This document shows positions 35,605 through 45,024 of a stretch of 64,000 nt of DNA, piece by piece. The stretch is taken from the NCBI GenBank assembly GCA_958295745.1, contig OY282370.1:1226311-1290310 (forward strand), read 5' to 3'. The position numbers were made by a program, and so were the translations under genes. Origin of the DNA: an uncultured Acidimicrobiia bacterium (GTDB lineage: Bacteria > Actinomycetota > Acidimicrobiia > Spongiisociales > Spongiisociaceae). How positions within the stretch are numbered: the stretch's first letter is position 1; every line of letters begins with the position of its first letter. The notes under the pieces are model-generated. The model was given only the letters and a program-made list of their open reading frames with translations, ran no database searches and had not been told where the DNA came from.

Positions 35605-35805
35605 CCCTGCCCCCGCCGCCACCAAACCACCGTCTTCGGGCTGCGGGGGGCGTGTTACCACCGCCCGTGCCCGATGCGTTTTCAGCCACAGCTACTTCGT
35701 ACCGCTCCGCCCTTCGGTCGCCTGCCTGCCTGCGGGAGGCGGTCGGCCTGGGCGGTTCGATTCCTCTCTGATCGCAGTATCCGGATTCACTGCGATATCT
35801 GCTCG
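35585..35805 (-). ncRNA. Candidate small RNA between a promoter-like pair and a terminator
   Basis: The 800-bp gap 35190-35992 has no convincing gene. On the minus strand it does hold TTGGCG (35840-35835), a 17-bp spacer, TATAGT (35817-35812), a perfect hairpin ATCGCAGT/ACTGCGAT just after the predicted start, and the terminator at 35604-35585. That outlines an RNA of about 220 nt. I match it to no known RNA family. A small reading frame overlaps it but has no coding hallmarks. Confidence 0.3.
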
Positions 35806-35811
35806 TACAAC

Positions 35812-35840
35812 ACTATACAACAGTAATGAGACAACGCCAA
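35812..35840 (-). promoter_or_regulatory. Sigma70-like promoter upstream of the candidate small RNA
   Basis: TTGGCG, exact 17-bp spacer, TATAGT on the minus strand, predicted start near 35805. It points away from the giant gene at 36143 and toward the terminator at 35604. Confidence 0.4.
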
Positions 35841-35992
35841 TACCCTTCCGGCGCCAATCCAAAACTTTTTTGGCGATCTTCCCCCTTAAGTCATAGAGGC
35901 AGGAAAAGGTCGATGGCCGACCGCGTTGTTCGTCGGATATGGCGCCGCCGGCTCAACGCCGCTGACTACAGGCTGATGCAGGACAAACGAAA

Positions 35993-36099
35993 CTACACCC
36001 GGCCATAGGGCAAGGGGTCGTCGGAGGCGAACTTGCGCAGGACGTTGCCGGTGATCCTCGAGACGTTGTTGTCGTAACCGTTGTGGGAGAGCCCGGCGC
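35993..36099 (-). pseudogene. 3'-terminal fragment of the dimethylformamidase-like gene
   Basis: A 93-bp stretch (36007-36099) is identical to the last codons of the gene at 42778-45024. In that gene's frame it reads on past KFASDDPLP as YGRV and a TAG at 35995-35993, whereas the intact gene stops right after DDPLP. This fragment therefore probably holds the original end of the dimethylformamidase-like gene, and the intact copy's end was created when the intervening 6.7 kb arrived. It has no start and is not expected to be expressed as protein. Confidence 0.75.
36007..36099. repeat. 93-bp perfect direct repeat, left copy
   Basis: Identical over 93 bp to 42780-42872. The two copies bracket a 6.68-kb segment whose only large gene is the second giant surface protein. 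The arrangement resembles the direct repeats left by site-specific or homologous insertion at a gene's 3' end. No integrase gene is present between them. Confidence 0.9.
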
Positions 36100-36142
36100 C
36101 CTGGATTGGTGGGGTGCCGGGCCGGGTTGGGGGGTGGATAGG

Positions 36143-39100
36143 TTATGTGCTGGTTGGGGTGGTGGCGGGGGCGAGGTCGATGGCTCTGACGAAGAACGAG
36201 GCCATCTGTGCTCGGGTTACGGGTTGGGTGGGGCAGTAGTCGAGGGGGGTGGTGGAGCATCCTTTGGTTACTCCCGCCGCGTACATTCCTTCTATGGCTG
36301 CTATGACGGCGGGGTCGAGGCCTTCGGTGTCGTTGAAGAGGCCTGCGGGGGTTTCCACCGATGTGAGGTGGGGGAAAGCGGCGATCATCATCGTTGCCAT
36401 GTCGGCTCGGGTGACCACCCCGCCGGGGTTGAACATCCCGTCGGGCGCGGTGAACGCTCCGACCGAGACCACCCACTGGGCGAAGGCGCGGAACCATTCG
36501 TCGGCGGCTACATCGGTGAGCTCTATCCCTTGGGGGGCTTGAATCGTCCAGCGTAGGGAGACGGCCCGGTACAGGAAAGCGGACATCTGTCTTCTGGTGA
36601 CCCGATCCCCGGGGCAGTATTTGGTGGGGTCTTGGGCGTCGCAGCCGAGGGTGATCCGCCATCCGGCGATGCGTTCGATGTTGGCCTGGTGGCTGTTGCC
36701 GTCGTCGTCGCAGAACCGGCCCTGGCATACCGGCGCGGGAGGGGCGGGGGGTTGGACCGGGGGCGGAGCACCGCCGCCTCCACCTCCTCCACCGCCTCCA
36801 CCGCCTCCGCCCCCTCCACCTCCTCCACCGCCGGTGTCGCCGTCGTCGGTGATCGTCAAGGCGGTCGCAGAGACGGTGAACCCGGAGGCGGCGCCGGTAA
36901 CGGAAACCGTTTTGCTGTTGCCGGGGGTGGTGTCGTTGACGGCTCTGATGGTGAAGGTTCTCGTCCCTGACAGGCTGCCGGCGGGGATGGTGATCCGGAG
37001 AGTGGCCGGGCTCAGATTGGTGTAGCCGTTCCCCGACGCGGCGCCGCCTCCTACCGTTACGTTGACGGTCACGGCCTCGGTCAGTACCTTGGAACCCGAC
37101 AGACGGGCGGTAACCGTCCTGGTGACGGTGCCTGCGTTTTCGGACACCGACGACTGATTCAACGACAGCCGTATCCGGGTCGGTCGGTTGTCGTTGTCCT
37201 GAATGGTGAAGGTAACGGGTGCGATGTCGAACCCGGCCGCGGTGCCGGTTACCCGCAGCGTCTCGTCCCCCTCGGCGATGTTGTCGTCGTATGAACCGGC
37301 CAAGTTCAGACCGAACACATCGCCGGCGTTGTTCTGGACGCTCGGCAGGAAAATGTCATAGACGGGTGTTGCCAGAATGGCGTAGTCGTCTCCGGCGGTG
37401 GCGGTGCCGTCCGAGACGGTGACCCGCACCACCCGGGGGGTGGTGGAGGTAGCCGTCCCGGGATACGAAACCCGTACCCGTACCTGCGGGTGGGTTCCCT
37501 CCCGGGCTGTGGTCAAAGGGTCATCGGAGGCGTCCACCAGGGACAAGATGATGTCGTTGTCGGTGATGGTCAGATCGTCGGAGTTCACGGTCGTGAAACC
37601 CAGACCGGTGAGGCCCGCCCCCAGGGCGCCGGCGTGCACCGATGTGTTTTCGGACCCTTCCACCGCCTCGTCGTCGATGATATCGAGGTCGAACTCGGCG
37701 GTCCCGGCCGTGCTGTACGCCCCGATAGTCACCGACGGCGACACCGGCTCGTAATCGGTTCCCGACGCTGCGGTGTCTCCCGACGCTCCGCCCACCGCGA
37801 GCGGCACCGTCACCGACCGGGGCAGCGTCTTGCCCCCCGCCAAGGCGGCCCGCACCCGCACCCGCACGGTTCCGTCGCCTTCTCCTACCCCTTCCAGGTC
37901 CTGGCCCTCGTCGGACTGTAGAGTCAACCCGATAGTGGTCGGTGCGGTGTCGTTGTCGGTGATTCCAAAACCGGCCGACACCACCTCATAGACAACAGAG
38001 TTGATGGTAACGTCGCCGCCTTCTATCACTACTGTCTCCGCTGTGCTCCCCTCCGCGACGTCGTCGTCGTTCAACACCACCGTGAACGTTGCCGTCCCCG
38101 ATGAAGCACCGGCGGCGATGTGAACAGCCAAACCATGATCGGTCGGGGGCGCCGGGGTTTGGCTTGTTGGGTAGGAAACCTGAAAGTCTTCCCCCACCCC
38201 CCAGCCGGCGCCGTCCGCGTCCAGCACCGCGGTGCCGCCCACCGCGTTCACTCCCACCACTACCCCGCCCGAAGGTGCGGTAACACCCGACGGCAAAGAG
38301 GCCGAAATCTGCACCGTAACCGTCCCGGCTGCTTCCCCCACCGAGGATTGAACACCCGACGTTGCGGTATCCGCGTCGTCCACCGCCAGGGTGATTCCCC
38401 GGTTGGGGTCGGCGATGTTGACCGCCGCCGGGTCCACCACCAACGTCTGCCCGCCGATCGATGCCGACCCGGTCAACTTACCCGTCTCCACCCCCTCCGT
38501 GTTGCTGTCGGTAGCCGCGGTCAGATTGAACGTGGCGCTCCCGCTCAACGCCCCCGCCGGGATCACAACCGTCACCTGATCACCCGTGGCGTCGGTAGTG
38601 AAATCACCCGACCCGCCCAGGGTGGCGCCGCCGGTTCCGTCACCCGACGCGATCTGCACCGTCACCGTCGTGTCCGACGTCAAGATCGTGGATGAACCCT
38701 TGAACCGGGCGGTTACCCTCACCTCCCCCGTGGCGCCCTCCACCACCGTCCCCGGCGATACCGACAACACAATCCCTGAGTCGTCATCGGTAACCGTTAC
38801 CTCGGCCGCAGTGGTTTCCCGGGTCTCGCCTCCCAGCACATAACTCCCCGCCAGATGCAGCGTTTCCGGCCCCTCCACCACCGTGTCATCGGTGATCGAC
38901 AGGCCCGGCAGCGACACCGCCCCAGCACCCGGGCTGGCAACCCCCGTGCTCGGAATCGTCACCGACAAAGCAGGATTCGGCGGCGTATACGAAAAATCGT
39001 CCGCTCCCGCAGTCCCCGCTGATGGTGACCCCAACGTAACTACCGTATCCGAACTCAAACTGTTGGTGGTTACCCCGGTCGGAAACGAAGCCGTAACCGA

Positions 39101-42100
39101 CAGACCCGAACCGTCCCCGCCCTCGGAAACCGTCCCGGAAGAGGTCAACACCACCGCAGTATCCACCCTGTCCACGATCGTCGCCTCGGCCCGAACCACC
39201 GTAAACCCATCCACCGCTTCGCCGTCCGTCGTTGCGCTTTCCAGCGTCACGTAAAACACCTTGGGCGGCTCCGCTGCTGTGTCCGACCTGATATTGACAC
39301 CGAAACCGACATTTCCTGAAACAGCACCCGCACCGATATTGATAAACCGTCTATTAGACAACGTACTATCATCGAGACTGTGAAAACCATCCGCAGGGCC
39401 GGCCCCCATCGCGGCGGTGCCGTCCTCTGTTGTCAACCGCATCCTCAGATTGCTGCTGTAAGTAGAAGTTTCACCGCTGAACCTGGCCGTCGCGATCCTG
39501 GAAACCCCGGCCTGTGCTGTTCCTTCCTCATACACCGGATCATTCAAAGTCACCGTAACCGTCCGGTCGGCATCAGTAATCACCAAACTGGTCGGCCTTA
39601 CCGCATACCCCGCAGATGTTCCCGTGAAACGGATCGTCTCATGATCCTCGGTAACCGTATCCCCGACAGGCGTGATCGTAATGTCGGCGGTTCCGCTGGT
39701 AGAACCATCAGGGATCGTAACAGTAATCGCCGAGGCCGAAGCGGTGTAATCATCCGACGCGTCAGCGGTGCTGCCCAACGCGCCCACCGACACCGACACA
39801 TCCAAGTTACTACCGCTCGGCGCCGTACCCACCGCAGCCGTAACCCGCACCGTCTGCGCCCCCCCGTCCTCACCCAGCGCCGCAAGAGCCACCGGAGGAG
39901 ACTGGGTGTCGGTCAAAGAAAGCGTAATCTCCGAACCCGGATCCATGATCCTCAACGAAGTATCCGTAACAGTCACCGCCGCGCCGCCCACATTCACCGT
40001 CCCGTACGCCGACAACGTCACCGTCTCCCCGCCGGCCTCGACCGCGCCGTCATCCACAGCCGTCAACTGAAAAGTCTTGCTGCCGCTGGTCCGACCCGCC
40101 GGGATCCTGACCGTCAACCGCCCATTGGAATCCAAACCCGAAGTAGTAAAATCAGTTGTCGCCGTAGCCGTCCCACCCGCCACCTGCACCACAACATCCG
40201 TGGGCGACGTCAAAACCGACGTGCTGCCCGCGAACTCGGCCACCACCGTCACCGACTGCGCATCCCCGCTCTCCGCCACTACCCCCGGCGACACCGACAA
40301 ACTGATATCAGCATCATCATCAGACACCGTCACCAGCCTCTCCCGCTCCTCAAACGTAACCACCTGGGCAGCACCCGCAGCAAGAGACGGCCTACCCACG
40401 ATCCGCAACCGCTCCGGCCCCTCCACCACACTGTCATCGACAACAGCCAACCCCCTCAAAATCACCGAAGAACCACCATCGACTGCAGCATCACCCGCGT
40501 CGATAGTCAACGAATGCAACGACGTGTACGAAAACTCATCGGCGCTCAAAAACCCTATCCCCGGATCCGTCTCCTCCACCACCGAAAAGTCTACCGTCGT
40601 ATCAGAAGTCAACAAAGAACGAGGTTCACCAAATAAACCACGAGCGTGCATCCCGGCCTCAGTCGACACATCAGTCCCGGACGAACCCTCCGCCACCGTA
40701 ACATCATCACCACCGTAACTGATCTGCACATCATCATCGATAATCAAAGCCTGCGCATTGACAACCGTAAACCCTTCCACCGGTCTCACACCTATCCTGA
40801 AGGTCTCGTCCGGCTCCGCGATATCGTCAACCCAGGAGCTAAGGTTCTGCCCCGAGTCAAAACCGCCGGTCCCGTATAATGTCCCGCTAGTAATGGACAC
40901 ATATTTGGGAGAAGCCCACCACTCTTTCAATTCAGTATAAACATCGTTGTGTGAGCCTCTATCTTCCCCATAAGCTACTTCAGCAGTCTCACTGAAGGCA
41001 TCTATTCGCATCTGCAGATTACTACTGTATGTGGATGAAGTAACCCCTTCAAAACTAACTGTAAACTGTGGCAAAGGGCCAACATTACAATACCGACATT
41101 GATCGGTATTCCCCACTGAATCCGTACCTTCATAAATAGTTATGGGAGAGTCCAAGGTAACGACAATGGTACGGTCGGCGTCGGTAATCTGCAGGTCGGC
41201 CTGGTTCACGGTGTACCCCGTGGCCGAACCGGTGAAACGGATGATCTCGTGGTCTTCGGTAACCCGATCCGACAGAGGAGTGAACGACAGAACGCCCGAA
41301 GACCCGCCGGTCTCCCCGGAACTGATCGTAACGCTCGCAGCGGCGGCGGTGGTGGTGTAATCCCCTCCCGCCCCGGCGGTAGCAGTGGTACCGGTATCGG
41401 CGATAGTGACCGTCACCTCGATATCGGCGGGCGCGGGCGCCGGAACCGCAGCCGTCACCCGCACTTCCTGTGTTCCATCGTCCTCGCCCAGCCCGGTCAA
41501 CACAACAGGCGGGTCGGCATCGTCGGTGAAACCGAGCGACACCACCGCATCATGAATAGACATCTCCGCTCCGGTCACCGACACCCCCGCCGATGTTCCC
41601 GAAAGCTCCACCTTCTCCCCCCCGGCCTCGGCGTCAGCATCCACATGAGCCCGCAAATCGAACGACCCCGAACCGCTCACATCCCCCGCCCCGATAGTTA
41701 CCGTGAACTCATTACCCGTCTGATCAGTCGAAAAATCACCCGTCTGCGACAACGTCGACCACGTACCCAAAGTCGCCCCGTCCCCTCCCGAACCCCCCGC
41801 CGCCGACACCACCACATCCGTTCCCGCCGCCAGATCCGACGCCGACGCCCCCGTAAACGCCGCCGTCACCGTCACCGTCTGCGCACCGTCATATTCCAGC
41901 ACCGCCGACTTGTCCAACGACAACGTAACGCTGTCATCGTCGTCATCGGTAACCGGCAAATTAGCATCAGCAATCGTGTAACTCGTAGCACCCGTAGCAG
42001 TAGCAGAAAAAACGATCGTCTCGTCGCCCTCCACACGCGTGTCGGACAACGCAGTCACCGTCAAAGCCGGCGAATACCCTATCGTGTCTCCCACCCCGAT

Positions 42101-42430
42101 CGATATCGTCGTCGACGACGCCGAAGCCGTGTAATCATTCCCCGCACCCGACGCAGCCGTACTCCCCGCAGCCCCAACCGTCACCGAAACCGACACCGCC
42201 GACCCCGTAACCGCCGCCGAAGCCGTCGCCACCACCCGCACCGTCTGCGCCCCGCCCTCTTCAGACACCCCTGTAACGGCCGACGCAGGACTCCCCCCAT
42301 CATCGAAACTCAAAGTAATCGACGCAGACTGCCCCACCACCCCAACGGGCGCAACCGGCAACACCCCCACCACCAAACCAACCAACAACCCCCACCCCAA
42401 CCAACGCCTCGACATAGACCGCCCCATCAT
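36143..42430 (-). CDS. Giant Calx-beta repeat surface protein with C-terminal SLH anchor
   Basis: A complete 2,095-residue secreted protein. Signal peptide MSRRWLGWGLLVGLVVGVLP, cleavage near VVGQS. The body is about sixteen Calx-beta-type repeats (ITLSxDD..., TVTIxAGxxSG, DDxxxEGxETIxxxG, ITDxDxxI). A run of about 22 glycines and the proline linker APPPVQPPAPPAP lead to three SLH repeats at about 1901-2095, each with paired cysteines (LGCDAQDPTKYCPGDRVTRR; KGCSTTPLDYCPTQPVTRAQ). Such a protein would hang from the cell wall and bind Ca2+; adhesion is the usual guess. GGAGG lies 7 nt before the ATG at 42430. The SLH sequence pattern matches the protease at 29195-31678. The whole gene sits between the 93-bp direct repeats. 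Confidence 0.92.
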   Translation of the reverse strand: MMGRSMSRRWLGWGLLVGLVVGVLPVAPVGVVGQSASITLSFDDGGSPASAVTGVSEEGGAQTVRVVATASAAVTGSAVSVSVTVGAAGSTAASGAGNDYTASASSTTISIGVGDTIGYSPALTVTALSDTRVEGDETIVFSATATGATSYTIADANLPVTDDDDDSVTLSLDKSAVLEYDGAQTVTVTAAFTGASASDLAAGTDVVVSAAGGSGGDGATLGTWSTLSQTGDFSTDQTGNEFTVTIGAGDVSGSGSFDLRAHVDADAEAGGEKVELSGTSAGVSVTGAEMSIHDAVVSLGFTDDADPPVVLTGLGEDDGTQEVRVTAAVPAPAPADIEVTVTIADTGTTATAGAGGDYTTTAAAASVTISSGETGGSSGVLSFTPLSDRVTEDHEIIRFTGSATGYTVNQADLQITDADRTIVVTLDSPITIYEGTDSVGNTDQCRYCNVGPLPQFTVSFEGVTSSTYSSNLQMRIDAFSETAEVAYGEDRGSHNDVYTELKEWWASPKYVSITSGTLYGTGGFDSGQNLSSWVDDIAEPDETFRIGVRPVEGFTVVNAQALIIDDDVQISYGGDDVTVAEGSSGTDVSTEAGMHARGLFGEPRSLLTSDTTVDFSVVEETDPGIGFLSADEFSYTSLHSLTIDAGDAAVDGGSSVILRGLAVVDDSVVEGPERLRIVGRPSLAAGAAQVVTFEERERLVTVSDDDADISLSVSPGVVAESGDAQSVTVVAEFAGSTSVLTSPTDVVVQVAGGTATATTDFTTSGLDSNGRLTVRIPAGRTSGSKTFQLTAVDDGAVEAGGETVTLSAYGTVNVGGAAVTVTDTSLRIMDPGSEITLSLTDTQSPPVALAALGEDGGAQTVRVTAAVGTAPSGSNLDVSVSVGALGSTADASDDYTASASAITVTIPDGSTSGTADITITPVGDTVTEDHETIRFTGTSAGYAVRPTSLVITDADRTVTVTLNDPVYEEGTAQAGVSRIATARFSGETSTYSSNLRMRLTTEDGTAAMGAGPADGFHSLDDSTLSNRRFINIGAGAVSGNVGFGVNIRSDTAAEPPKVFYVTLESATTDGEAVDGFTVVRAEATIVDRVDTAVVLTSSGTVSEGGDGSGLSVTASFPTGVTTNSLSSDTVVTLGSPSAGTAGADDFSYTPPNPALSVTIPSTGVASPGAGAVSLPGLSITDDTVVEGPETLHLAGSYVLGGETRETTAAEVTVTDDDSGIVLSVSPGTVVEGATGEVRVTARFKGSSTILTSDTTVTVQIASGDGTGGATLGGSGDFTTDATGDQVTVVIPAGALSGSATFNLTAATDSNTEGVETGKLTGSASIGGQTLVVDPAAVNIADPNRGITLAVDDADTATSGVQSSVGEAAGTVTVQISASLPSGVTAPSGGVVVGVNAVGGTAVLDADGAGWGVGEDFQVSYPTSQTPAPPTDHGLAVHIAAGASSGTATFTVVLNDDDVAEGSTAETVVIEGGDVTINSVVYEVVSAGFGITDNDTAPTTIGLTLQSDEGQDLEGVGEGDGTVRVRVRAALAGGKTLPRSVTVPLAVGGASGDTAASGTDYEPVSPSVTIGAYSTAGTAEFDLDIIDDEAVEGSENTSVHAGALGAGLTGLGFTTVNSDDLTITDNDIILSLVDASDDPLTTAREGTHPQVRVRVSYPGTATSTTPRVVRVTVSDGTATAGDDYAILATPVYDIFLPSVQNNAGDVFGLNLAGSYDDNIAEGDETLRVTGTAAGFDIAPVTFTIQDNDNRPTRIRLSLNQSSVSENAGTVTRTVTARLSGSKVLTEAVTVNVTVGGGAASGNGYTNLSPATLRITIPAGSLSGTRTFTIRAVNDTTPGNSKTVSVTGAASGFTVSATALTITDDGDTGGGGGGGGGGGGGGGGGGGGGAPPPVQPPAPPAPVCQGRFCDDDGNSHQANIERIAGWRITLGCDAQDPTKYCPGDRVTRRQMSAFLYRAVSLRWTIQAPQGIELTDVAADEWFRAFAQWVVSVGAFTAPDGMFNPGGVVTRADMATMMIAAFPHLTSVETPAGLFNDTEGLDPAVIAAIEGMYAAGVTKGCSTTPLDYCPTQPVTRAQMASFFVRAIDLAPATTPTST
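36770..36836 (-). repeat. Poly-glycine simple-sequence tract
   Basis: About 67 bp of imperfect (CCNCCN) repeat on the plus strand encodes the ~22-residue glycine run between the Calx-beta repeats and the Pro-rich/SLH anchor. Such tracts change length by slippage in steps of three, which would vary the spacer without breaking the frame. Confidence 0.8.
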
Positions 42431-42777
42431 CGACCCTCCTCCAATCCAACCCCCCCGGGTGCACCGGAGGTGCAGAAGCCGACTGATAATAACAAACGTT
42501 TGAGGCTTCCACCACCGATATATGTCAAAATCACAAACGGACCCCGACGTTGGACTCCACCCAGCCGATCCCCCTACGGCGCAACAGCTCCATCACCGCC
42601 GGAAACAGGATCATGTGAGCGCCGGAAAGAACAGACAACCCACGGCGCGGGAAAATGACATCGATGTGTTTTCATCGACGGTCGGCTTAGCGCCGGCGGC
42701 CTCCCGGCATGACTACGGACGTCGGTATTCTGATGTCGCAGATACAGACCTGAAACCGGCCCTCCTCGGCTAACCGG
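42431..42777 (-). promoter_or_regulatory. Upstream region of the second giant gene
   Basis: The 347 bp between the dimethylformamidase-like stop and the giant ATG holds no convincing gene. On the minus strand I see a consensus -35 TTGACA at 42528-42523 without a good -10 at standard distance, an AT-rich TATTAT at 42491-42486, and a perfect 10-bp palindrome CAAACGTTTG at 42494-42503 that could be an operator. A 27-codon frame (42614-42531) may be debris. Confidence 0.3.
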
Positions 42778-45024
42778 TCAGGGCAAGGGGTCGTCGGAGG
42801 CGAACTTGCGCAGGACGTTGCCGGTGATCCTCGAGACGTTGTTGTCGTAACCGTTGTGGGAGAGCCCGGCGCTCCAGGCTATGGACCCGGTGGAGAACAC
42901 CGCCCCTCCGTTCGGATATTCGAAGAGCACCATGTCCGCCCGCACCAGATCGTTGGTGGTGCCGGTCTGCTCTGAGTTCATGTGCATCACCTCCTCCACC
43001 ACGTGGTGGAAAGTGTCGTCGAACTCGGTGGCCGAAGCCAGCAATAGGGCGTGGGCGGGCGTTCCCAGGTCGTGATCCAGGCGGTCCACTTCGTAACCGG
43101 CCACTCCCCACCCCAGGTTCAAGGTGTCGAAGTCGCCGATCGCCTCGTCGTCTCCTATCCCCTCGAAGACGAAGGCGGCCCTGGGGTCGAAGCTGTCCGG
43201 AAGCCGGTGATAGGCGGCGTTGACCCCGTTGCCCCCCTGGGCGGTCATGCCGACCCCCACCAGCTTCTGCGGCGCCCGGTTGCGGAACCGCCACAGACCT
43301 CCCGGCTCTCCCGTGGTGCTGTGGTGGGACTCTTCGTGCTCCGTCCTCCACGAGCCGGTGCCGTTCCAGCGCCGCACTTCGATCACGTGGGGCCGCTCCG
43401 GGTCCACCGAGGTGACCCAGTAGAGGCCGTTGCCCCCCAGGTACATGAAACGGCCCCCGCCGTTCAGGTAGACCTCCAGCGCCGCCAGCATGTCCTCGGT
43501 CCAGTATTCGGGGTGGGTGCTGGTTACCACCACCTTGTATCCGGAGAGCAGGTCGGCCCCGTCGAAATGCACGTCCTCGTCGGTGATCACGTCGTGCTCG
43601 AATCCGCGGCTCTCCATCCAGTCGATCTCGTGGAGGTCGGCCGACAGCAGGGCCGGCGCCCCCAGACCCGCCCCCAGCGTCCGCTGCTTGTTGTTGGGGC
43701 GGAAATTGAGGACCGGCTTGAGGATCGATGAGTAGCAGATGCCGCTCCCGTCGGTGTGGAGGTCGTACAACCCCCCCAACTTGTTGTCGACCATGTAGTG
43801 CTCGGCGGGGAGAAGGGGGAAGTCGATCTTCCTCCCCTTCCCCTCCATGTATTCGACCAGGACCGGGTTGTTGGCCAGGTGCTCGTTGGCGTAGGCCATA
43901 TAGGTGTAGGTGCTGAGCAGGAAGGCGATCCGGGCGGTGGGGGCCCCGGTCTTGGGGCGCACCGCGAACGGGAGGTAGTCCTCGGCGTCCTCGGTGGAGA
44001 CGCGGAAGGCGTACACGGCGCTCTTCAGGTCTTCGGGGATGGTGTACTCGAAATCCACCTCCCAGCCGGCGTCCTCCAGGTCGTCGTTGTTGAAGCGGAT
44101 GGCGGCGTACTGCTCGGGAGCATGCTTGAAATCCACCGCTCGGCCGGTCCAGTTGTGGCCGGTTACAGCGCGGGTGGGCATGTTGACGACTTTTCCGTGG
44201 AGGCCGTTGGGGGAGGTGTCCGTGACGGCGGTTGCGGCGAAGTCCCGTCCGAAGTCCCAGGCCGCCGCCAAGTCGGGATCACCGGATACCCGGGCGCCGT
44301 TCTCCCGCCAGCGGGCGATTTCCTCGGCGCCGGCCGCCCGCCCCAGGATCACCGGGTTGTCGATCTTCCCATTGTAGAGCCCGGCCGGCTTCCCGCCCCG
44401 CCTGTAGCCGGCTATCACCAGGTCGGCGCCGTTCTCGGCAGGGCCGCCGGGCGTTGCCGGGCCGGAGGTTTCCGCCGCCGTGTCCATGAGCGGCCACCGG
44501 TCGAGCGGGCGCTGGTAGAGGCGCAACGAGCCTTCCTCGGCGTCATACACCCCGGCGGCGAAGTACCACTTGGCGGCCTGGAGGGGCACGCCGCTGCCGA
44601 GCGCCTCGACCCCTTTGCCGCCGCCGTGGCCGACCCGCACGGAGAGGGCGCCCTCTTCGTCTATGAAGAGCCCGTAGCCGGCACCTTCGTCCTCGTCCCA
44701 TTTGGTGACCACGCCTTGGAGGCCCTGGTCGGGGGTGGTGGGGTATATCCAGGCCTGGATGGTGAAGCTCCCCACCGCCAGACGGGGATGGTCGGGCGCC
44801 GCCGCATACGAACCGGGTGTCAGTTCCTGCACCCGGCCCGGGTATTCGCCGTTGGCCGGGGATTCGACCATCTCCATCTTGGTTCCGGGGCCCCTGGGGT
44901 GGTCGTCGCCGTTGATGACGCGCACCAGCTGGGCGCTATAGCCGGGCTTCCGGCAGCTCACCATGAAGCGGATGGTCTCCCCCGGCTGGGCGCCCCACTT
45001 GTCGGAATAGCCGACGATCTCCAT
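42778..45024 (-). CDS. N,N-dimethylformamidase large (beta) subunit-like amidohydrolase with LamG insertion
   Basis: A 748-residue relative of the catalytic subunit of N,N-dimethylformamidase, a mononuclear-iron amidohydrolase. The N-terminus IVGYSDKWGAQPGETIRFMV matches the family. A LamG/concanavalin-like domain (FTIQAWIYPTTPDQG, WYFAAGVYD, DNPVILGRA) spans about residues 80-290, followed by the catalytic part. THPEYW at 503-508 contains the His504 and Glu506 expected near the iron; upstream tyrosines around GSGICYSS may be further ligands. The real substrate may be another small amide. GGAGG lies 6 nt before the ATG. No small alpha subunit is nearby. The final residues look replaced: the fragment at 35993 suggests an original end PYGRV. 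It is divergent from the SDR gene across a repeat-bearing control region. Confidence 0.82.
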   Translation of the reverse strand: MEIVGYSDKWGAQPGETIRFMVSCRKPGYSAQLVRVINGDDHPRGPGTKMEMVESPANGEYPGRVQELTPGSYAAAPDHPRLAVGSFTIQAWIYPTTPDQGLQGVVTKWDEDEGAGYGLFIDEEGALSVRVGHGGGKGVEALGSGVPLQAAKWYFAAGVYDAEEGSLRLYQRPLDRWPLMDTAAETSGPATPGGPAENGADLVIAGYRRGGKPAGLYNGKIDNPVILGRAAGAEEIARWRENGARVSGDPDLAAAWDFGRDFAATAVTDTSPNGLHGKVVNMPTRAVTGHNWTGRAVDFKHAPEQYAAIRFNNDDLEDAGWEVDFEYTIPEDLKSAVYAFRVSTEDAEDYLPFAVRPKTGAPTARIAFLLSTYTYMAYANEHLANNPVLVEYMEGKGRKIDFPLLPAEHYMVDNKLGGLYDLHTDGSGICYSSILKPVLNFRPNNKQRTLGAGLGAPALLSADLHEIDWMESRGFEHDVITDEDVHFDGADLLSGYKVVVTSTHPEYWTEDMLAALEVYLNGGGRFMYLGGNGLYWVTSVDPERPHVIEVRRWNGTGSWRTEHEESHHSTTGEPGGLWRFRNRAPQKLVGVGMTAQGGNGVNAAYHRLPDSFDPRAAFVFEGIGDDEAIGDFDTLNLGWGVAGYEVDRLDHDLGTPAHALLLASATEFDDTFHHVVEEVMHMNSEQTGTTNDLVRADMVLFEYPNGGAVFSTGSIAWSAGLSHNGYDNNVSRITGNVLRKFASDDPLP
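42780..42872. repeat. 93-bp perfect direct repeat, right copy (3' end of dimethylformamidase-like gene)
   Basis: The right copy lies inside the 3' end of the gene at 42778-45024 and covers its final ~30 codons. It is identical to 36007-36099 and diverges immediately on both sides. Confidence 0.9.

Noticed and set aside
31207-35771. Long plus-strand frames opposite the protease, aminotransferase and hydrolase genes
   Set aside because: The minus strand carries recognisable enzymes with intact catalytic motifs. The plus-strand products have none and follow the codon positions of the real genes.
35745-35775. T-arm-like ggttcgattcc that might end a tRNA
   Set aside because: The flanking bases do not pair as a T stem, and no D arm, anticodon arm or acceptor stem can be built upstream.
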